Positions 45,126 through 55,014 of a stretch of 56,281 nucleotides of DNA are shown one piece after another (position 1 is the first letter of the stretch; every line of letters begins with the position of its first letter). Under the pieces are notes generated by a model. The model saw only the letters and a list, made by a program, of their open reading frames with translations, was not told the origin of the DNA and did not search any database. Source of the DNA: Iodobacter sp. BJB302 (GTDB lineage: Bacteria > Pseudomonadota > Gammaproteobacteria > Burkholderiales > Chitinibacteraceae); contig NZ_PDZG01000026.1 in the NCBI RefSeq assembly GCF_002735645.1, forward strand, positions 1 through 56,281. Reading direction: 5' to 3'. Position numbers and translations under genes: made by a program.

Positions 45126-46277
45126 TTATCCCCGCTGCAAAGTAATTCGCGTTATTTCCGAAGGTGCAAACAAACGTTTAGGTGGCCCCCAATAGCCAGT
45201 GCCCCGGCTGGTATATACCCAGACATTACCCAATAAATTCAATCCGGCAGTAAAGGGCTGCTGAAAGCGCACAAAAAAGTTCCAAGGGAAAAACTGCCCG
45301 CCATGGGTATGGCCGGATAATTGCAGATGCAGGCCTAAATCCTGTGCCTTAAATGCGCTGCGCGGCTGATGCGCAAGCAGCAATTTAAACGGCGAATCGG
45401 GCGATCCGGCCAGGGCAGCCTGAGCATCGCTTTGATGATCAGGATAAAAATGCCCGGCGCTGTAATCTGTCACCCCCGCCACCACCAACTGATGGCCGGC
45501 GTGTGAGAGTAAAACATGCTCATTCAGCAGCACTTGCAAGCCTAAACGGCGCAACTCGGCAATCCACGGCAGCGCGCCAGAATAATACTCATGATTACCC
45601 GTTACAAAAAACGTGCCGTGTGTGGATTTTAATCGCTCAAGCGGCGCGGTATGCGCGGACAAATCAGCCACATTACCATCGACCAGATCGCCTGTTACCG
45701 CCACCAGATCCGCACCAAGGCTGTTTACCTTATCCACAATGGAATCAAGATAAGGCTGCTTAATCGTTGGGCCAACATGAATATCGCTGATTTGGGCGAT
45801 GGTAAAGCCCACTAATTCTGCAGGCAGATTCGCCACCGGCACGGCCACATCCACAATAGCCGCGCTGCGCCGTGCATTGATCAGGCCAAGTAATGTAAAC
45901 AACACAGCGCCGACAAGCACGCCCACAGCGCTCTGAAGCTGCCAGCTGCTATACGCCGCATCGCTTAATAAATATGCAAGGGGCAGCAAGGAAACATCGC
46001 GCAGCAGGCAAAGCGCAAACACCGATGAAGATAAACCCATCACAGTTAAACCCAGCCACGCAAGGCGATCAGCCCATGGCGGCTGGCTGATAAATCTGGC
46101 CGCCAGGCCCAGAGGCAGCAACAGGCTGGAAACCACAAGCGCAAGCCAGCCCAGCAACAAGCCCGATCCCTGCAAACCCAAAGCAGGAAACAAACGCATG
46201 CCCAGGTAACTATGTGCCAGTAAAATAATGCTGAACATGACAAGCAGCGTTGAACGGGGCGGCGTGGTGTGTTTCAA
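45126..46277 (-). CDS. Membrane-anchored metallophosphoesterase (YkuE-like)
   Basis: An integral membrane protein with a C-terminal calcineurin-like phosphoesterase domain. Four or five hydrophobic helices occupy the first about 140 residues. The dinuclear metal site motifs follow in order: ISDIHVG (DxH), VTGDLVDG (GDxxDG), VTGNHEYYSG (GNHE), LLAHQPR (H) and LSGHTHGGQFFPW (GHTH). The start is uncertain. TTG at 46277 has AGGA nine bases upstream (383 residues), while GTG at 46322 would add 15 residues and has no ribosome binding site. Substrates of this family are phospholipid-like or unknown. A clear terminator follows. Confidence 0.88.
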   Translation of the reverse strand: MKHTTPPRSTLLVMFSIILLAHSYLGMRLFPALGLQGSGLLLGWLALVVSSLLLPLGLAARFISQPPWADRLAWLGLTVMGLSSSVFALCLLRDVSLLPLAYLLSDAAYSSWQLQSAVGVLVGAVLFTLLGLINARRSAAIVDVAVPVANLPAELVGFTIAQISDIHVGPTIKQPYLDSIVDKVNSLGADLVAVTGDLVDGNVADLSAHTAPLERLKSTHGTFFVTGNHEYYSGALPWIAELRRLGLQVLLNEHVLLSHAGHQLVVAGVTDYSAGHFYPDHQSDAQAALAGSPDSPFKLLLAHQPRSAFKAQDLGLHLQLSGHTHGGQFFPWNFFVRFQQPFTAGLNLLGNVWVYTSRGTGYWGPPKRLFAPSEITRITLQRG

Positions 46278-46454
46278 GTGGGTTTTCCTATGGAGGTAAA
46301 AATACGCGGCAAACGCCCGCACTCAAGCTGAGGGGTTCGCAGGAGGGGCTTTAACCGCTCCTGCGCTGAGCACTTAAATGGACAGGATTGAATTTCGCCC
46401 ACCAACGTATGGCCTTGCCGGAACGTACAGAGGGTAAAACATCCCGCCCGAAAT

Positions 46455-47408
46455 TTAATCCTTAGCCTGCGCATCCCGCATATTGCGGCCAAGCGGATTG
46501 GGCTGATTACGTTTTTTAGCCAGCTCAATCTGTTTTTGCCGCTCGCGCGCGCCGTTTCTGGTTTTTTCGCTCAGCGAATTCCAGCAGTGCGGGCAGCTGA
46601 TTCCGGCCACATAATGCGGTGACTGGCGCTCTTCTGCCGACACCGGCTGGCGGCAGGCGTGGCAGAGGTCGAAATCGCCTTCGCTTAAATCGTGACGAAC
46701 GGTAACGCGGTTATCAAATACAAAACAATCACCCTCCCATTTGCTCTCTTCCTGTTTTACCGTTTCCAGGTATTTAAGAATGCCGCCTTTAAGGTGGAAG
46801 ACTTCTTCAAAGCCCTCGCCCAGCATATAGCTGGAGGCTTTTTCGCAGCGGATGCCGCCGGTGCAAAACATGGCCACTTTCTTGTGTTTGGCAGGGTCGA
46901 AATGCTGCTTAATATAATCAGGAAATTCACGGAAGCTGGCCGTTTTTGGATCAATTGCACCCTCAAACGTGCCGATGGCCACTTCATAATCGTTGCGCGT
47001 ATCAATCAGCAATACTTCAGGATCACTGATCAGTGCATTCCAGTCTTCTGGCTCTACATAGGTGCCCACAGCCTGATTAGGATCCACACCCGGCACGCCC
47101 AGCGTAACGATCTCTTTCTTTAATTTAACCTTGCTGCGGTAAAACGGCTGCTCATCACAATAAGATTCTTTGTGATCCAGATCGATAAAGCGCGCGTCGC
47201 TTTTTAACCATGCCAATAAGCCATCAATCCCGGCGCGGGAACCAGCTACCGTGCCATTAATGCCTTCAAAAGCCAGCAGCAAAGTGCCTTTTACTTCGTT
47301 ATCCAGCATGGATTGCAACAGCGGCTCTTTAAGCGCTTCAAAATCGGCCAGCGTTACAAACTTGTACAGGGCAGCCACAACAATGGCCTGAGCGTTATTT
47401 TGAGTCAT
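46455..47408 (-). CDS. trhO: tRNA uridine(34) hydroxylase, rhodanese-like
   Basis: A 317-residue cytoplasmic enzyme (YceA/TrhO family) that makes 5-hydroxyuridine at position 34 of some tRNAs using O2, the first step to cmo5U/mcmo5U in aerobic cells. The N-terminal acylphosphatase-like domain is at 1-100. The rhodanese domain has [20 protein letters not shown] and the active-site loop [14 protein letters not shown] with Cys182. [11 protein letters not shown] and the C-terminal Cys cluster ([20 protein letters not shown]) complete the family pattern. The ATG has GGAG eleven bases upstream. It is divergent from a chemoreceptor gene. Confidence 0.94.
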   Translation of the reverse strand: MTQNNAQAIVVAALYKFVTLADFEALKEPLLQSMLDNEVKGTLLLAFEGINGTVAGSRAGIDGLLAWLKSDARFIDLDHKESYCDEQPFYRSKVKLKKEIVTLGVPGVDPNQAVGTYVEPEDWNALISDPEVLLIDTRNDYEVAIGTFEGAIDPKTASFREFPDYIKQHFDPAKHKKVAMFCTGGIRCEKASSYMLGEGFEEVFHLKGGILKYLETVKQEESKWEGDCFVFDNRVTVRHDLSEGDFDLCHACRQPVSAEERQSPHYVAGISCPHCWNSLSEKTRNGARERQKQIELAKKRNQPNPLGRNMRDAQAKD

Positions 47409-47821
47409 TTTTTATATATCTCCAGGTGGTCATCCACGCAAAGGATGGACCGGATAAATGCGGGCAAAAACCAGCGAGGCCGCAGTTTACCTGAAGCAAA
47501 AATGAATAACAGCCCGCCAGTCTGCCGGCTTGTTTTCTATATATGGCCTAAACATAAAATATCAATACTGCCTTGCTTAAAGCACAGGGTAAGGGCTAGT
47601 TTTAATGGACTGCCTGCCCCCGGAATGAAGAGAATTGATCACGATAATATGCTGGCGAAGATGGGCTTTTAATAAAGCAGCGAAGCCGCAAGCGGCAGAT
47701 TTGGCGGTTAGCGGGTTTCTCTCATTTGGCCCAGCCTGGCTATTCAGGCAATAAATGAGTGAAATACGCCAGTCCGACATTGACGCAGCAAATCAGCCTT
47801 AAAGATAATTGGGGTTAAAAA
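47409..47821. other. Divergent gap between trhO and a chemoreceptor gene
   Basis: In these 413 bases there is no credible gene. GAAGCCGCAAGCGGC and GGCGGTTAGCGG are GC-rich patches, otherwise it is mixed sequence with presumed promoters for both genes. No clear flagellar sigma-28 promoter was found before the chemoreceptor gene. Confidence 0.45.
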
Positions 47822-49192
47822 ATGGCAATACCCACCATGAAAAGAATATTTATAAGCAGAGCCATTTTATTCCTGGCTTTTATTGCTGCGCTATATGTGA
47901 TTATTTTTTATAACAAAATAAATTCAGATCAGCTCTATTTGGCACAGCGGCAAGAGCACGCTGCCTTATGGATTGTAAATCAATTATATGCAGGCCATGA
48001 TATTGCGGCGCAAGCACACAGCCAGATTATTTTTAATGAGATAAAAAATGAAGAAGACACCTTTAACGATAAAGCATTGCTTATTGCTGCCAGATTTAAC
48101 ACCAAAGAGCAATCCTTACTGAAAGAGATCCTAAGCGCCTCCCTTCAGCCTGCACAAAAAACACAATTAATTAATCAATTATCTGAATCACTGGTAAAAA
48201 AGCATGCTGAAATCATTCAGCAAAAATATCAGCAACAGCAAAAGTTCTTTTATATTATTTCAGCCTTCACCCTGATATTGTGCATTATATGTGCCTTGTT
48301 TATTTCCCAAACCTATATGGGCATTATCCATAGAATAGGCTGTGGCCCAGGCGAGGCAAGACGCCTGATCATGGAAGTAGTGGCGGGCAATTTACGCGGG
48401 GAATTTTCTGCAAATCATAAAAACAGCCTGCTTTATGCACTGCACAGCATGATTGAAAAATTGCATGAGGTATTGGCCGAAATATCTGAAGCATCACATT
48501 TACTGGCCAAAACATCACATTTAATTAACACCTCCGCCAAAAACCTCACCTACAACGCCATGGAGCAGGCCACCAGTATTGAAGAAACCAGCGCCTATTT
48601 AGAGCAGCTGACCGCCACCGTGGCACAAAACAATGAAAACACCCGCATTACCGAAGATATCTCCGCGCATTCATCCATGAATGCCATAGAAGGCGGCGAA
48701 GCCGTTAAAAAAACGGTATTGGCCATGCGCGAAATTGCCAAAAAAATCAGCATAATTGATGATATTGCCTATCAGACTAATCTATTAGCCCTGAACGCCG
48801 CCATTGAAGCTGCCCGCGCTGGCGAGCAAGGCAAGGGCTTTGCGGTAGTGGCTGCAGAAGTACGAAAACTGGCCGAGCGCAGCCAGACCGCCGCGCAGGA
48901 AATCAGCATTCTGGCCAGCAATAGCGTAGAGCAGGCTGAGCGTGCTGGTGAATTACTGAACGAAATTGTGCCTTCCATTAAAAAAACCGCTGATTTAGTA
49001 CAGGAAATTGCCGCCGCATCGCGCGAGCAATTTATTGGCATTGAGCAAATTAATCAATCCGCCACTAAATTAAGCAATGTCACCCAGGCCACCGCCATTG
49101 CCGCAGAAGATTTATCCAATACATCGGATGAATTATCCATGCACGCGCAAAAGCTGGAAGACGTGATTGGTTTTTTCCAGATGAAATCTTAA
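47822..49192 (+). CDS. Methyl-accepting chemotaxis protein
   Basis: A 456-residue inner-membrane chemoreceptor. TM1 is at about 8-29 ([20 protein letters not shown]), followed by a compact periplasmic helical sensor of about 110 residues. TM2 lies at about 140-163, then a HAMP-like linker ([16 protein letters not shown]) and the signalling domain with [20 protein letters not shown]. The tip is [20 protein letters not shown], then [24 protein letters not shown] precedes the ATG. Its stop overlaps that of the opposing MFS gene by four bases (TTAA). No CheR pentapeptide. Ligand unknown. Confidence 0.92.
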   Translation: MAIPTMKRIFISRAILFLAFIAALYVIIFYNKINSDQLYLAQRQEHAALWIVNQLYAGHDIAAQAHSQIIFNEIKNEEDTFNDKALLIAARFNTKEQSLLKEILSASLQPAQKTQLINQLSESLVKKHAEIIQQKYQQQQKFFYIISAFTLILCIICALFISQTYMGIIHRIGCGPGEARRLIMEVVAGNLRGEFSANHKNSLLYALHSMIEKLHEVLAEISEASHLLAKTSHLINTSAKNLTYNAMEQATSIEETSAYLEQLTATVAQNNENTRITEDISAHSSMNAIEGGEAVKKTVLAMREIAKKISIIDDIAYQTNLLALNAAIEAARAGEQGKGFAVVAAEVRKLAERSQTAAQEISILASNSVEQAERAGELLNEIVPSIKKTADLVQEIAAASREQFIGIEQINQSATKLSNVTQATAIAAEDLSNTSDELSMHAQKLEDVIGFFQMKS

Positions 49193-50406
49193 ACCGTACA
49201 GGGTGCCATTTTAACTGCCGCCCTATCCATCAGCGGCACCGCCAAAATAGCCAGCGCAGCACAGGCAAACCAAACACTATGCCCGCCAAAATGGCTGTAT
49301 ATCTGGCTGCTAAATACCGGTGAAATCAGCATGCTGACACTCCAGCACACCCCGTAAAGCCCAAAATAATGGCCGCTTTTACGCCCCTCGGCACGCAGCA
49401 TCACCAGCACACTCATTGTGGGCATAAACAAGATTTCACCTATGGTCCAAATCGCAGTAGAAAGGCAAACATAGGCAAAGCCCCACTGCACCCCAAAAGG
49501 CAGCATGCCCAGCCCAAGCGCCAGTAAAACAGCGCCAAGCGCAAGCTGGCCGCGCTCGCCCCAGTGCTCTGTGGCGCGAGTTAACGGAATCTGTAAAGCC
49601 ACCACCAGCAGGCCATTAATCGTAAATTGCCAGCCTAAAGCCCCGGCACCCAGCTGATAAAAATCCAGCAGATAATTGCCCAGCATGCTGTTAACCGTTT
49701 CGTAAGCCAGCCCCAGCATTACCCCCACCAGCAAAAAAACCATAAAGGGCCAATCCGAATAGGGCGAGGCCAGCCCCTGCTCTGGCCCGGCTGGCGTACT
49801 GCCCGCCATAGGCACCGCACTCCAGCGCCGCAAAGCCCAGCGCAACCAGCCAGCCGCCCCAAAAGACATGCTGGCACTCACCACAAATACCCAGCGGTAA
49901 TCCCAATGCGCTAATACCCCGCCCAGCACACCTGCAATCGCCACCGCCAAATTAACCGCCACCCGATTCAAAGCCTGTGCCCGTGGCCGCTCTGGCAGGC
50001 TGCAGTTTTCCATAATCAGGCGCTGGTTAAGAGGCCGCGCTCCCCCGTCGCACACTCCCGATAAAAACAACAACAGCGCCAGCAACCAGGGCGACTCAAG
50101 TAATGTAAGGCTGAGCAAGAGTACACCACTGGCAAACATCAGCCGCACAGCCAGTTTGCCTGTGGGCATATGATCGCTCAGCACACCAATGGCGTAAGAC
50201 CCCAGCAATAAACCCGCCCCGCTGCATGCCAGCAACCAGCCGATGGTATCAATCGAAAACCCCAGCACCTCGCGCAGATACAAAGCCATAAACAGCTTCA
50301 CCATCACGCCAAGGCGATTAACAAACAGCGCCCCCGCCAGGCCCCAGGCCATTTGCGGCAAATCAGACAGCTTATTTTTAAATGTATTCAGCGATGTGAG
50401 CAGCAT
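49189..50406 (-). CDS. Major facilitator superfamily transporter (drug-exporter type)
   Basis: A 405-residue inner-membrane protein with about twelve hydrophobic helices in two halves of six. [20 protein letters not shown] followed by [13 protein letters not shown] fits MFS motif A after TM2. [20 protein letters not shown] and [18 protein letters not shown] resemble motif B/C regions of MdtH-like multidrug exporters. The second half shows [16 protein letters not shown] and [15 protein letters not shown]. Substrate unknown. It converges on the chemoreceptor gene and has its own promoter region of 272 bases shared divergently with the tail-collar gene. Confidence 0.88.
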   Translation of the reverse strand: MLLTSLNTFKNKLSDLPQMAWGLAGALFVNRLGVMVKLFMALYLREVLGFSIDTIGWLLACSGAGLLLGSYAIGVLSDHMPTGKLAVRLMFASGVLLLSLTLLESPWLLALLLFLSGVCDGGARPLNQRLIMENCSLPERPRAQALNRVAVNLAVAIAGVLGGVLAHWDYRWVFVVSASMSFGAAGWLRWALRRWSAVPMAGSTPAGPEQGLASPYSDWPFMVFLLVGVMLGLAYETVNSMLGNYLLDFYQLGAGALGWQFTINGLLVVALQIPLTRATEHWGERGQLALGAVLLALGLGMLPFGVQWGFAYVCLSTAIWTIGEILFMPTMSVLVMLRAEGRKSGHYFGLYGVCWSVSMLISPVFSSQIYSHFGGHSVWFACAALAILAVPLMDRAAVKMAPCTV

Positions 50407-50678
50407 CAGGCATCCCCATAAAGAAGCCTGAAACTCTACAGATATGCCCTGAGTATAAACAGACGCAATTTAATAAAAGTAAGGGGGTACAGTTGGAATG
50501 GTCCCTTTAGATGTTCAGGGCAAGTAAGCGAAACCGGCAAAAAGCAAGATCGAAACATTTCAAAAGTACTTTGAATTTAACAGATTCATGAAATAGATTT
50601 AACAATGTAACTTAACAAAAAATTACTTTAATATTTTTTAACGCTTACTAATTAAGCTAAAATTTGAAGGAGTAAGAA

Positions 50679-51260
50679 ATGGAACCATATCTTGGCACTA
50701 TTCTGGCATTTGGCTTTGATTATGCGCCTCCAGACTGGGCACAGTGCATGGGACAAACCTTACAAGTATCGCAAAACCAGGTCTTATATGCCGTTCTCGG
50801 CAACCATTATGGAGGCACCCCTTCGCAAAACTTTATGCTGCCCAATCTTACAGGACGCATGCCCATCGGTGTTGGCCCGGCACAGTCAAGCGTCCCCTTG
50901 CCGGCTTATAACATTGGTAATACCGGCGGCCACCAGGCTGTTACCCTGCTTGTAAATAATCTGCCTGCCCATATCCATGCCATGCAAAGCCTGAGTGTTA
51001 ATTTTCAAGCCGCAGGCACAGCCACCAGCCCGCTGAGCACTCCCTCTGCCACTAACTCATTTATTGGTGCTTCTGGTACAGGTACCGGGCTGGCCACCAT
51101 CTGGTCAACCACGTTGAGTAATCCGGTCAATGTCGGAGGGCTGAGTGCCAGCGGCAGCACCTCACCAACAGGGAGCGGCCAGGCCATTAATGTGGTGAAT
51201 CCATATCTTGCCCTGAATTTCTGTATTGCCATTGCCGGGCTGTTCCCGGTAAGGCAATAA
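50679..51260 (+). CDS. Phage tail-collar domain protein (microcystin-dependent-protein family)
   Basis: A 193-residue secreted or surface-associated protein of unknown role. The collar fold is seen in LGTILAFGFDYAPPDWAQCM, LYAVLGNHYGGTPSQNFMLP and NLTGRMPIGVG, followed by GGHQAVTLLVNNLPAHIHAM. A low-complexity Ser/Thr/Gly middle precedes the terminal VVNPYLALNFCIAIAGLFPV. It has no signal peptide. AAGGAG precedes the ATG. It is the first of a small group with the DUF6916-like gene 38 bases downstream and a convergent GNAT gene. Comparable groups in other proteobacteria hold two or three collar proteins; only one is present here. Confidence 0.9.
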   Translation: MEPYLGTILAFGFDYAPPDWAQCMGQTLQVSQNQVLYAVLGNHYGGTPSQNFMLPNLTGRMPIGVGPAQSSVPLPAYNIGNTGGHQAVTLLVNNLPAHIHAMQSLSVNFQAAGTATSPLSTPSATNSFIGASGTGTGLATIWSTTLSNPVNVGGLSASGSTSPTGSGQAINVVNPYLALNFCIAIAGLFPVRQ

Positions 51261-51298
51261 TTTGGCCTTAAATACGCAGCCACATGATGGAGAGCACC

Positions 51299-51634
51299 AT
51301 GCTGGGAAACGTTTGTGCAGAGGATTTTCTACCGCTGCTGGGTAAAGTTTGTTATTTCCAGACAGAGCAGCTGGCGCCGGTAGCAATGCGGGTAGATGCC
51401 GTAACCATGCGCCCAAAAACAAAGTTACCCAGCTACTTAAACATCAAACGCCTGCCATTTATGGTTGAGCTCAGCTCGGCCACCGCCAGCAATCTGGCAG
51501 ATGCCACCGGCACGCTGGCACTGCCCACCGAAGAGCCTGATGCATACAAACAGCTGCATTCTGTGTGGATAGGGCGGGTAGCCTCGCTTGGGCGAGACCC
51601 CTCCCTTGCCTATTTTCAACTGCTGTTCAGCTGA
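51299..51634 (+). CDS. DUF6916-like small protein linked to the tail-collar gene
   Basis: A 111-residue protein from ATG 51299 (GGAG seven bases upstream; ATG 51284 would add five residues). It starts MLGNVCAEDFLPLLGKVCYF and has LPFMVELSSATASNLADATG and a terminal AYFQLLFS. It resembles the DUF6916 proteins found directly downstream of phage tail-collar (Mdp) genes. Function unknown. Its stop codon lies directly against the stop of the opposing acetyltransferase gene. Co-transcription with the collar gene is likely. Confidence 0.75.
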   Translation: MLGNVCAEDFLPLLGKVCYFQTEQLAPVAMRVDAVTMRPKTKLPSYLNIKRLPFMVELSSATASNLADATGTLALPTEEPDAYKQLHSVWIGRVASLGRDPSLAYFQLLFS

Positions 51635-52144
51635 TTACACTCTTGCCCTGGCCGGGGAATGCTGCGGATACCATACCAGCTTATCTGCCATCACCCCCGG
51701 CTCTTCCACTACAAAACCCAACTGCTGATAAAGCAGCCTTGCCTGAGGGTTGTTATGCCAGACAACCACCGCAAGCGGCGTTTTGACTTGAACAGAAGCC
51801 TGCTGCAATCCCAGCAGCACACCCCGCCCATAGCCAAGCCCGCGCACCTCGGGCAGCAAGGCCAGAAAAATAATCCGCACCTCGTTGTGGCCAAAATCAG
51901 TCATCACCACACCCACTGCTGAGCGCGTTTTTTCCACAATAAAATGCATCGCCCCCGGGAAATGGTCCCCCGTGCCTATCTGCAAAACCTGATACTGCTG
52001 CTCAACCACCGAATTAATCAAATCAGCATCACCATCAATACACTGCAAATCGGGGCGGGCACTGCGATACAGGCTGGCAATAAAAGCCGAATCACTATCG
52101 CGCGCAGGCCGCAAAGACAAACCATCAGGCAAAGCATTAAACAT
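51635..52144 (-). CDS. GNAT family N-acetyltransferase
   Basis: A 169-residue acetyl-CoA-dependent acyltransferase. The GNAT core is seen as LRPARDSDSAFIASLYRSAR at the N-terminus, VGVVMTDFGHNEVRIIFLAL, the acetyl-CoA loop LPEVRGLGYGRGVLLGLQQA and LAVVVWHNNPQARLLYQQLG. It converges on the DUF6916-like gene with no gap. GNAT genes are seen next to tail-collar groups in other genomes, so it may act with them. The substrate is unknown. Confidence 0.87.
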   Translation of the reverse strand: MFNALPDGLSLRPARDSDSAFIASLYRSARPDLQCIDGDADLINSVVEQQYQVLQIGTGDHFPGAMHFIVEKTRSAVGVVMTDFGHNEVRIIFLALLPEVRGLGYGRGVLLGLQQASVQVKTPLAVVVWHNNPQARLLYQQLGFVVEEPGVMADKLVWYPQHSPARARV

Positions 52145-52343
52145 AACAGCCCTCTTTTAATTGAAAACAAACTGAATCTGAAAACCCTGCCCCTGCAAAA
52201 CACAACGTGGCCGCAGTTGATACCAGCCAGCACATGCATTATTTATAAACCAAAGACAAGATATAGAAAGCAATTTGAAAGCAAAAAAGAAACAAGCTAA
52301 TACAACAGACTGCAGTCCGCTTTTAAATACAAAAACAAAATAA

Positions 52344-53114
52344 TTATCTGGCAATGTGCAGCGCAAACCCCTGCTGATCCGGAGCGATATCTGCTTTTAG
52401 CGTTAGTGCGGGAATATCGTAATCACCTGCATTTTGCGGGCGAAACGGGATGGGGGCTGTGATCCAAAGATCATCAAGGCGCTGACCCAGCGCCTCACAA
52501 ACACGGGCAAACATAGCCTCATCAATCCGGCTGGTCCGATAAACCACAAACGGCGGCAAAACATCAAAGCCGGGGTAATGCAAAATGCCATGCTGAATGG
52601 GGAACAACAGATCATCAATCGGGCCATTAATCCCGCGCGGGCTGTAGTGAGACTCCCATCCTCCGGCGGTGACCATCAGCATCGCCCGCTTTCCTGCCAG
52701 CGTGCCTTCCCCGTAACGATCACCCCAACGGGCATCAGAATGCTCGCCAACGCCATAAGCAAATCCACAGGCATAAACGCGCTCTACCCAGCCCTTAAGA
52801 ATGGCCGGCATTGAAAACCACCACAGGGGAAACTGCAAAATCAGAGCATCCGCCCACAATAATTTAGCCTGCTCCCGGGCAATATCTGCGCTCTGAGTAC
52901 CGCTCTCAAACGCATGATCCATCGCCGGATCAAAACGTGTGCCCTGCCTGGCCATGCAATCGCTGGCATCCAGCGTGGCCTTCCACTGCATGGCATACAA
53001 GTCTGAAACCTGGACAGAGTGCCCTAAGCCCTCAAGGTGTTTGATGACAAAATTCTTAAGCGAGCCATTCAAGGATTGCGGATCAGGATGGGCATAAACA
53101 AGCAGGATATTCAT
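52344..53114 (-). CDS. NAD(P)H-dependent quinone oxidoreductase (flavodoxin-2 fold)
   Basis: A 256-residue flavoprotein of the NQO1/MdaB/KefF group that passes two electrons from NAD(P)H to quinones or similar acceptors. ILLVYAHPDPQSLNGSLKNF is the FMN/FAD phosphate-binding start. LILQFPLWWFSMPAILKGWV and ERVYACGFAYG are the isoalloxazine-contact region. LMVTAGGWESHYSPRGINGP and HYPGFDVLPPFVVY are further conserved parts. It is divergent from a LysR gene with a perfect inverted repeat between, so LysR control is likely. Cytoplasmic. Confidence 0.9.
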   Translation of the reverse strand: MNILLVYAHPDPQSLNGSLKNFVIKHLEGLGHSVQVSDLYAMQWKATLDASDCMARQGTRFDPAMDHAFESGTQSADIAREQAKLLWADALILQFPLWWFSMPAILKGWVERVYACGFAYGVGEHSDARWGDRYGEGTLAGKRAMLMVTAGGWESHYSPRGINGPIDDLLFPIQHGILHYPGFDVLPPFVVYRTSRIDEAMFARVCEALGQRLDDLWITAPIPFRPQNAGDYDIPALTLKADIAPDQQGFALHIAR

Positions 53115-53160
53115 AGCGATGCTTTCAAGATTTAGGAATGCACAGCTTAGGTTTTTGTCA

Positions 53161-53190
53161 GGTATATTAAAAATGAATTCCCAATATACC
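53161..53190. promoter_or_regulatory. Candidate LysR operator between quinone reductase and lysR
   Basis: GGTATATT (53161-53168) and AATATACC (53183-53190) are perfect inverted arms around a 14-base spacer. The site lies 10 bases before the lysR ATG and 46 bases before the divergent quinone reductase start. This is the classic place for LysR repression of itself and activation of its target. Confidence 0.65.
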
Positions 53191-53200
53191 AGGTATTAGC

Positions 53201-54109
53201 ATGAATAATCTCCGAAGGCTGGATCTCAACTTATTGCTAACGCTGGATGTTTTGCTTGCCGAACACAATGTAACGCGAGCGGCGCAGCGGCTGAACCTGT
53301 CCCAGCCATCGGTAAGCGTGCATTTAGCCAAGCTGAGAGAAATATTTTCAGACCCGCTTTTGCTGCCCGGCCCAAGGGGAATGCGGCCTACAGCAAGAGC
53401 AGAAGAATTACGCGAGCCTTTACGGCAAGCGCTCAATGCACTGGAACACGCGGTAGCCCCGGCCAGCCCGTTTAATCCGGCCGAGGCTAAGCACACATGG
53501 CGCATTGCCGCTGCCGACTACAGCGAAGCCAGCATCCTGCTCCCCGCCCTGCCCGGCTTACGCTCCGCCGCGCCCAATACCCGGCTTGCCGTTCTGAACC
53601 TGGCCCCCGCACGTATTGCCAGGCAAGCAGAACAGGGGGAAATTGATCTGGCCTTCCACACCAGTGCCGGATCACCACAGGGATTGCGCCGCCGGGTACT
53701 GTTCTCGGAGCGCTACGTACTGGTCAGCCGGGCAGACCACCCCAGCCTGAAACAAAACCCAACGCTGGCCCAGTTTTGCGAGCTGGATCACGCCATTGTT
53801 TCTGCAGACGGAGGAGGATTTTATGGGGCAACCGATGAGGCGCTACAAGGCCTGCAGCGCAAGGTTGTGCTCTCTGTGCCGCACTTTCTGTTTTTAAAAT
53901 CAGTATTAGAAAACACCAACCTCGTAGCCATGCTGCCTGCACGTTTAGTCAAAGGCAGTAAAACACTGCAAGTGCTGGAGCCACCACTTGATCTGCCCAA
54001 CTTCGAAATGGCCATGCTCTGGCACGAACGCACCCACCGCGACCCGGCCCACCAATGGCTGCGTGAATACATTGCAAATTCAATTGAGGCGGATCAGGGG
54101 ATTGGGTAA
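53201..54109 (+). CDS. LysR family regulator of the quinone reductase gene
   Basis: A 302-residue regulator of the NodD/LinR-like branch starting MNNLRRLDLNLLLTLDVLLA. The helix-turn-helix includes NVTRAAQRLNLSQPSVSVHL and AKLREIFSDPLLLPGPRG. The effector domain has the middle WRIAAADYSEASILLPALPG and ends in WHERTHRDPAHQWLREYI, very close to the tail of the regulator at 39848. Both regulators therefore belong to one subfamily, often tied to redox or aromatic-compound genes. It is divergent from the quinone reductase gene. A possible trace of module A (AAAACCCAAGACCTGAATCC) occurs at 54135-54155. Confidence 0.91.
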   Translation: MNNLRRLDLNLLLTLDVLLAEHNVTRAAQRLNLSQPSVSVHLAKLREIFSDPLLLPGPRGMRPTARAEELREPLRQALNALEHAVAPASPFNPAEAKHTWRIAAADYSEASILLPALPGLRSAAPNTRLAVLNLAPARIARQAEQGEIDLAFHTSAGSPQGLRRRVLFSERYVLVSRADHPSLKQNPTLAQFCELDHAIVSADGGGFYGATDEALQGLQRKVVLSVPHFLFLKSVLENTNLVAMLPARLVKGSKTLQVLEPPLDLPNFEMAMLWHERTHRDPAHQWLREYIANSIEADQGIG

Positions 54110-54239
54110 CAGCAAGCTATTCGCGAAGCGGGTGAAAAACCCAAGACCTGAATCCATTTTTGTCTGCAGGCAATAAATACAGCGCTGTCTTGCAGATTAG
54201 AATCAACACAGCCTTTAACCAACATTCGCAGAGACCACA

Positions 54240-54575
54240 ATGCCGAAAAATATATTTTACGAAAGCAGCCCGCCAGCCACCGGTGAACGTTTCGAGCCTT
54301 TGCACACCCAGCCCGGCCTGCTGATCGAGCGCATCATCAGCTCCCCCCGCATCGCCCACACCGAATACATCCAGCCGCAGGACGAATGGGTACTGCTGCT
54401 TCAGGGCGAAGCCAGGCTGGATGTGGCGGGTAAAACCGTGGCCTTGCACAGCGGCGACTACCTGTTTATCCCCGCCCAAACCCCACACACCGTGCTGGAA
54501 GTGAGTGATGGCGCGATTTGGCTGGCGGTGCATATTGGGGAGGGGGTGGGAATCCAGCCAGCAGATCAAGCTTGA
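54240..54575 (+). CDS. Small single-domain cupin protein
   Basis: A 111-residue RmlC-like beta-barrel. The first cupin motif is degenerate (HTEYIQPQDEWVLLLQGEAR). The second is GDYLFIPAQTPHTVLE with the metal-ligand-type His, and ALHSGDYLFIPAQTPHT is close to the consensus. Such small cupins bind metals or small ligands; the exact role is unknown. It has no operon partner. A repeat copy in opposite orientation begins 11 bases after its stop. Confidence 0.85.
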   Translation: MPKNIFYESSPPATGERFEPLHTQPGLLIERIISSPRIAHTEYIQPQDEWVLLLQGEARLDVAGKTVALHSGDYLFIPAQTPHTVLEVSDGAIWLAVHIGEGVGIQPADQA

Positions 54576-54586
54576 GAAGCTTTTTA

Positions 54587-54834
54587 AGTGCCTTCGGCAC
54601 GTTGATTTAGGTGCGGGTGCCCCCGCAGGGGCCTTCCTTTCTTGAACGGCCAAGAAAGGAAGCGAAAGAAGGTCGCCCCACGAAGCACGAAATCCCCTCG
54701 CTGCGGACAATCGAGGCGGCGTCAATTCAACTCGCTTCGCTCAAACACGAATTGACGACGACCCCACCCCGCTTGTTCCTCGCTCGGCGTGCTTCAAGGG
54801 GACTCAAAAGCCCCGTGCAAAGAGCGCGGTTATA
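54587..54834 (-). repeat. Mosaic dispersed repeat, copy 8, inverted, module C only
   Basis: It is read on the minus strand. Module C has GAGGAACAAGCGGGGTGGGG and internal type II with a perfect GTCAATTC/GAATTGAC stem. The 12-bp stem is CTTCCTTTCTTG (54633-54644 on the plus strand) with CAAGAAAGGAAG (54651-54662). The end on this strand is GTGCCGAAGGCACT. Module A is absent. It is the only large copy pointing against the gene it follows. Confidence 0.88.
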
Positions 54835-55014
54835 ACTTTCCAAGCTGTATACTTATTGCTGAAATCTAAGCCTTAATTTCAATTAAGGGAATTAACCCAG
54901 ACAAATACTAATAAAAAAATAAATATATTAACGACATAGTTTTCAAATCTATCTGGCGTAATACCTTGCTTTAACTCATTTCCAGCTGCAAACAAAGAAA
55001 AAACATCCATGCTG
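54835..55014. other. AT-rich spacer between two repeat copies, with palindrome
   Basis: CCTTAATT-TC-AATTAAGG (54871-54888) is a perfect 8-bp inverted repeat followed by GGGAATTAACCC. There is no gene. It lies between inverted repeat copies 8 and 9, so the whole 54587-55264 stretch is a large inverted arrangement. Confidence 0.4.

Noticed and set aside
47700-47821. Sigma-28 flagellar promoter before the chemoreceptor gene
   Set aside because: A TAAA followed by CCGA occurs but with wrong spacing and an incomplete -10.
48540-48900. Apparent short deletion in the chemoreceptor signalling domain
   Set aside because: The shorter heptad pattern fits a known length class of bacterial chemoreceptors, so it is not a defect.
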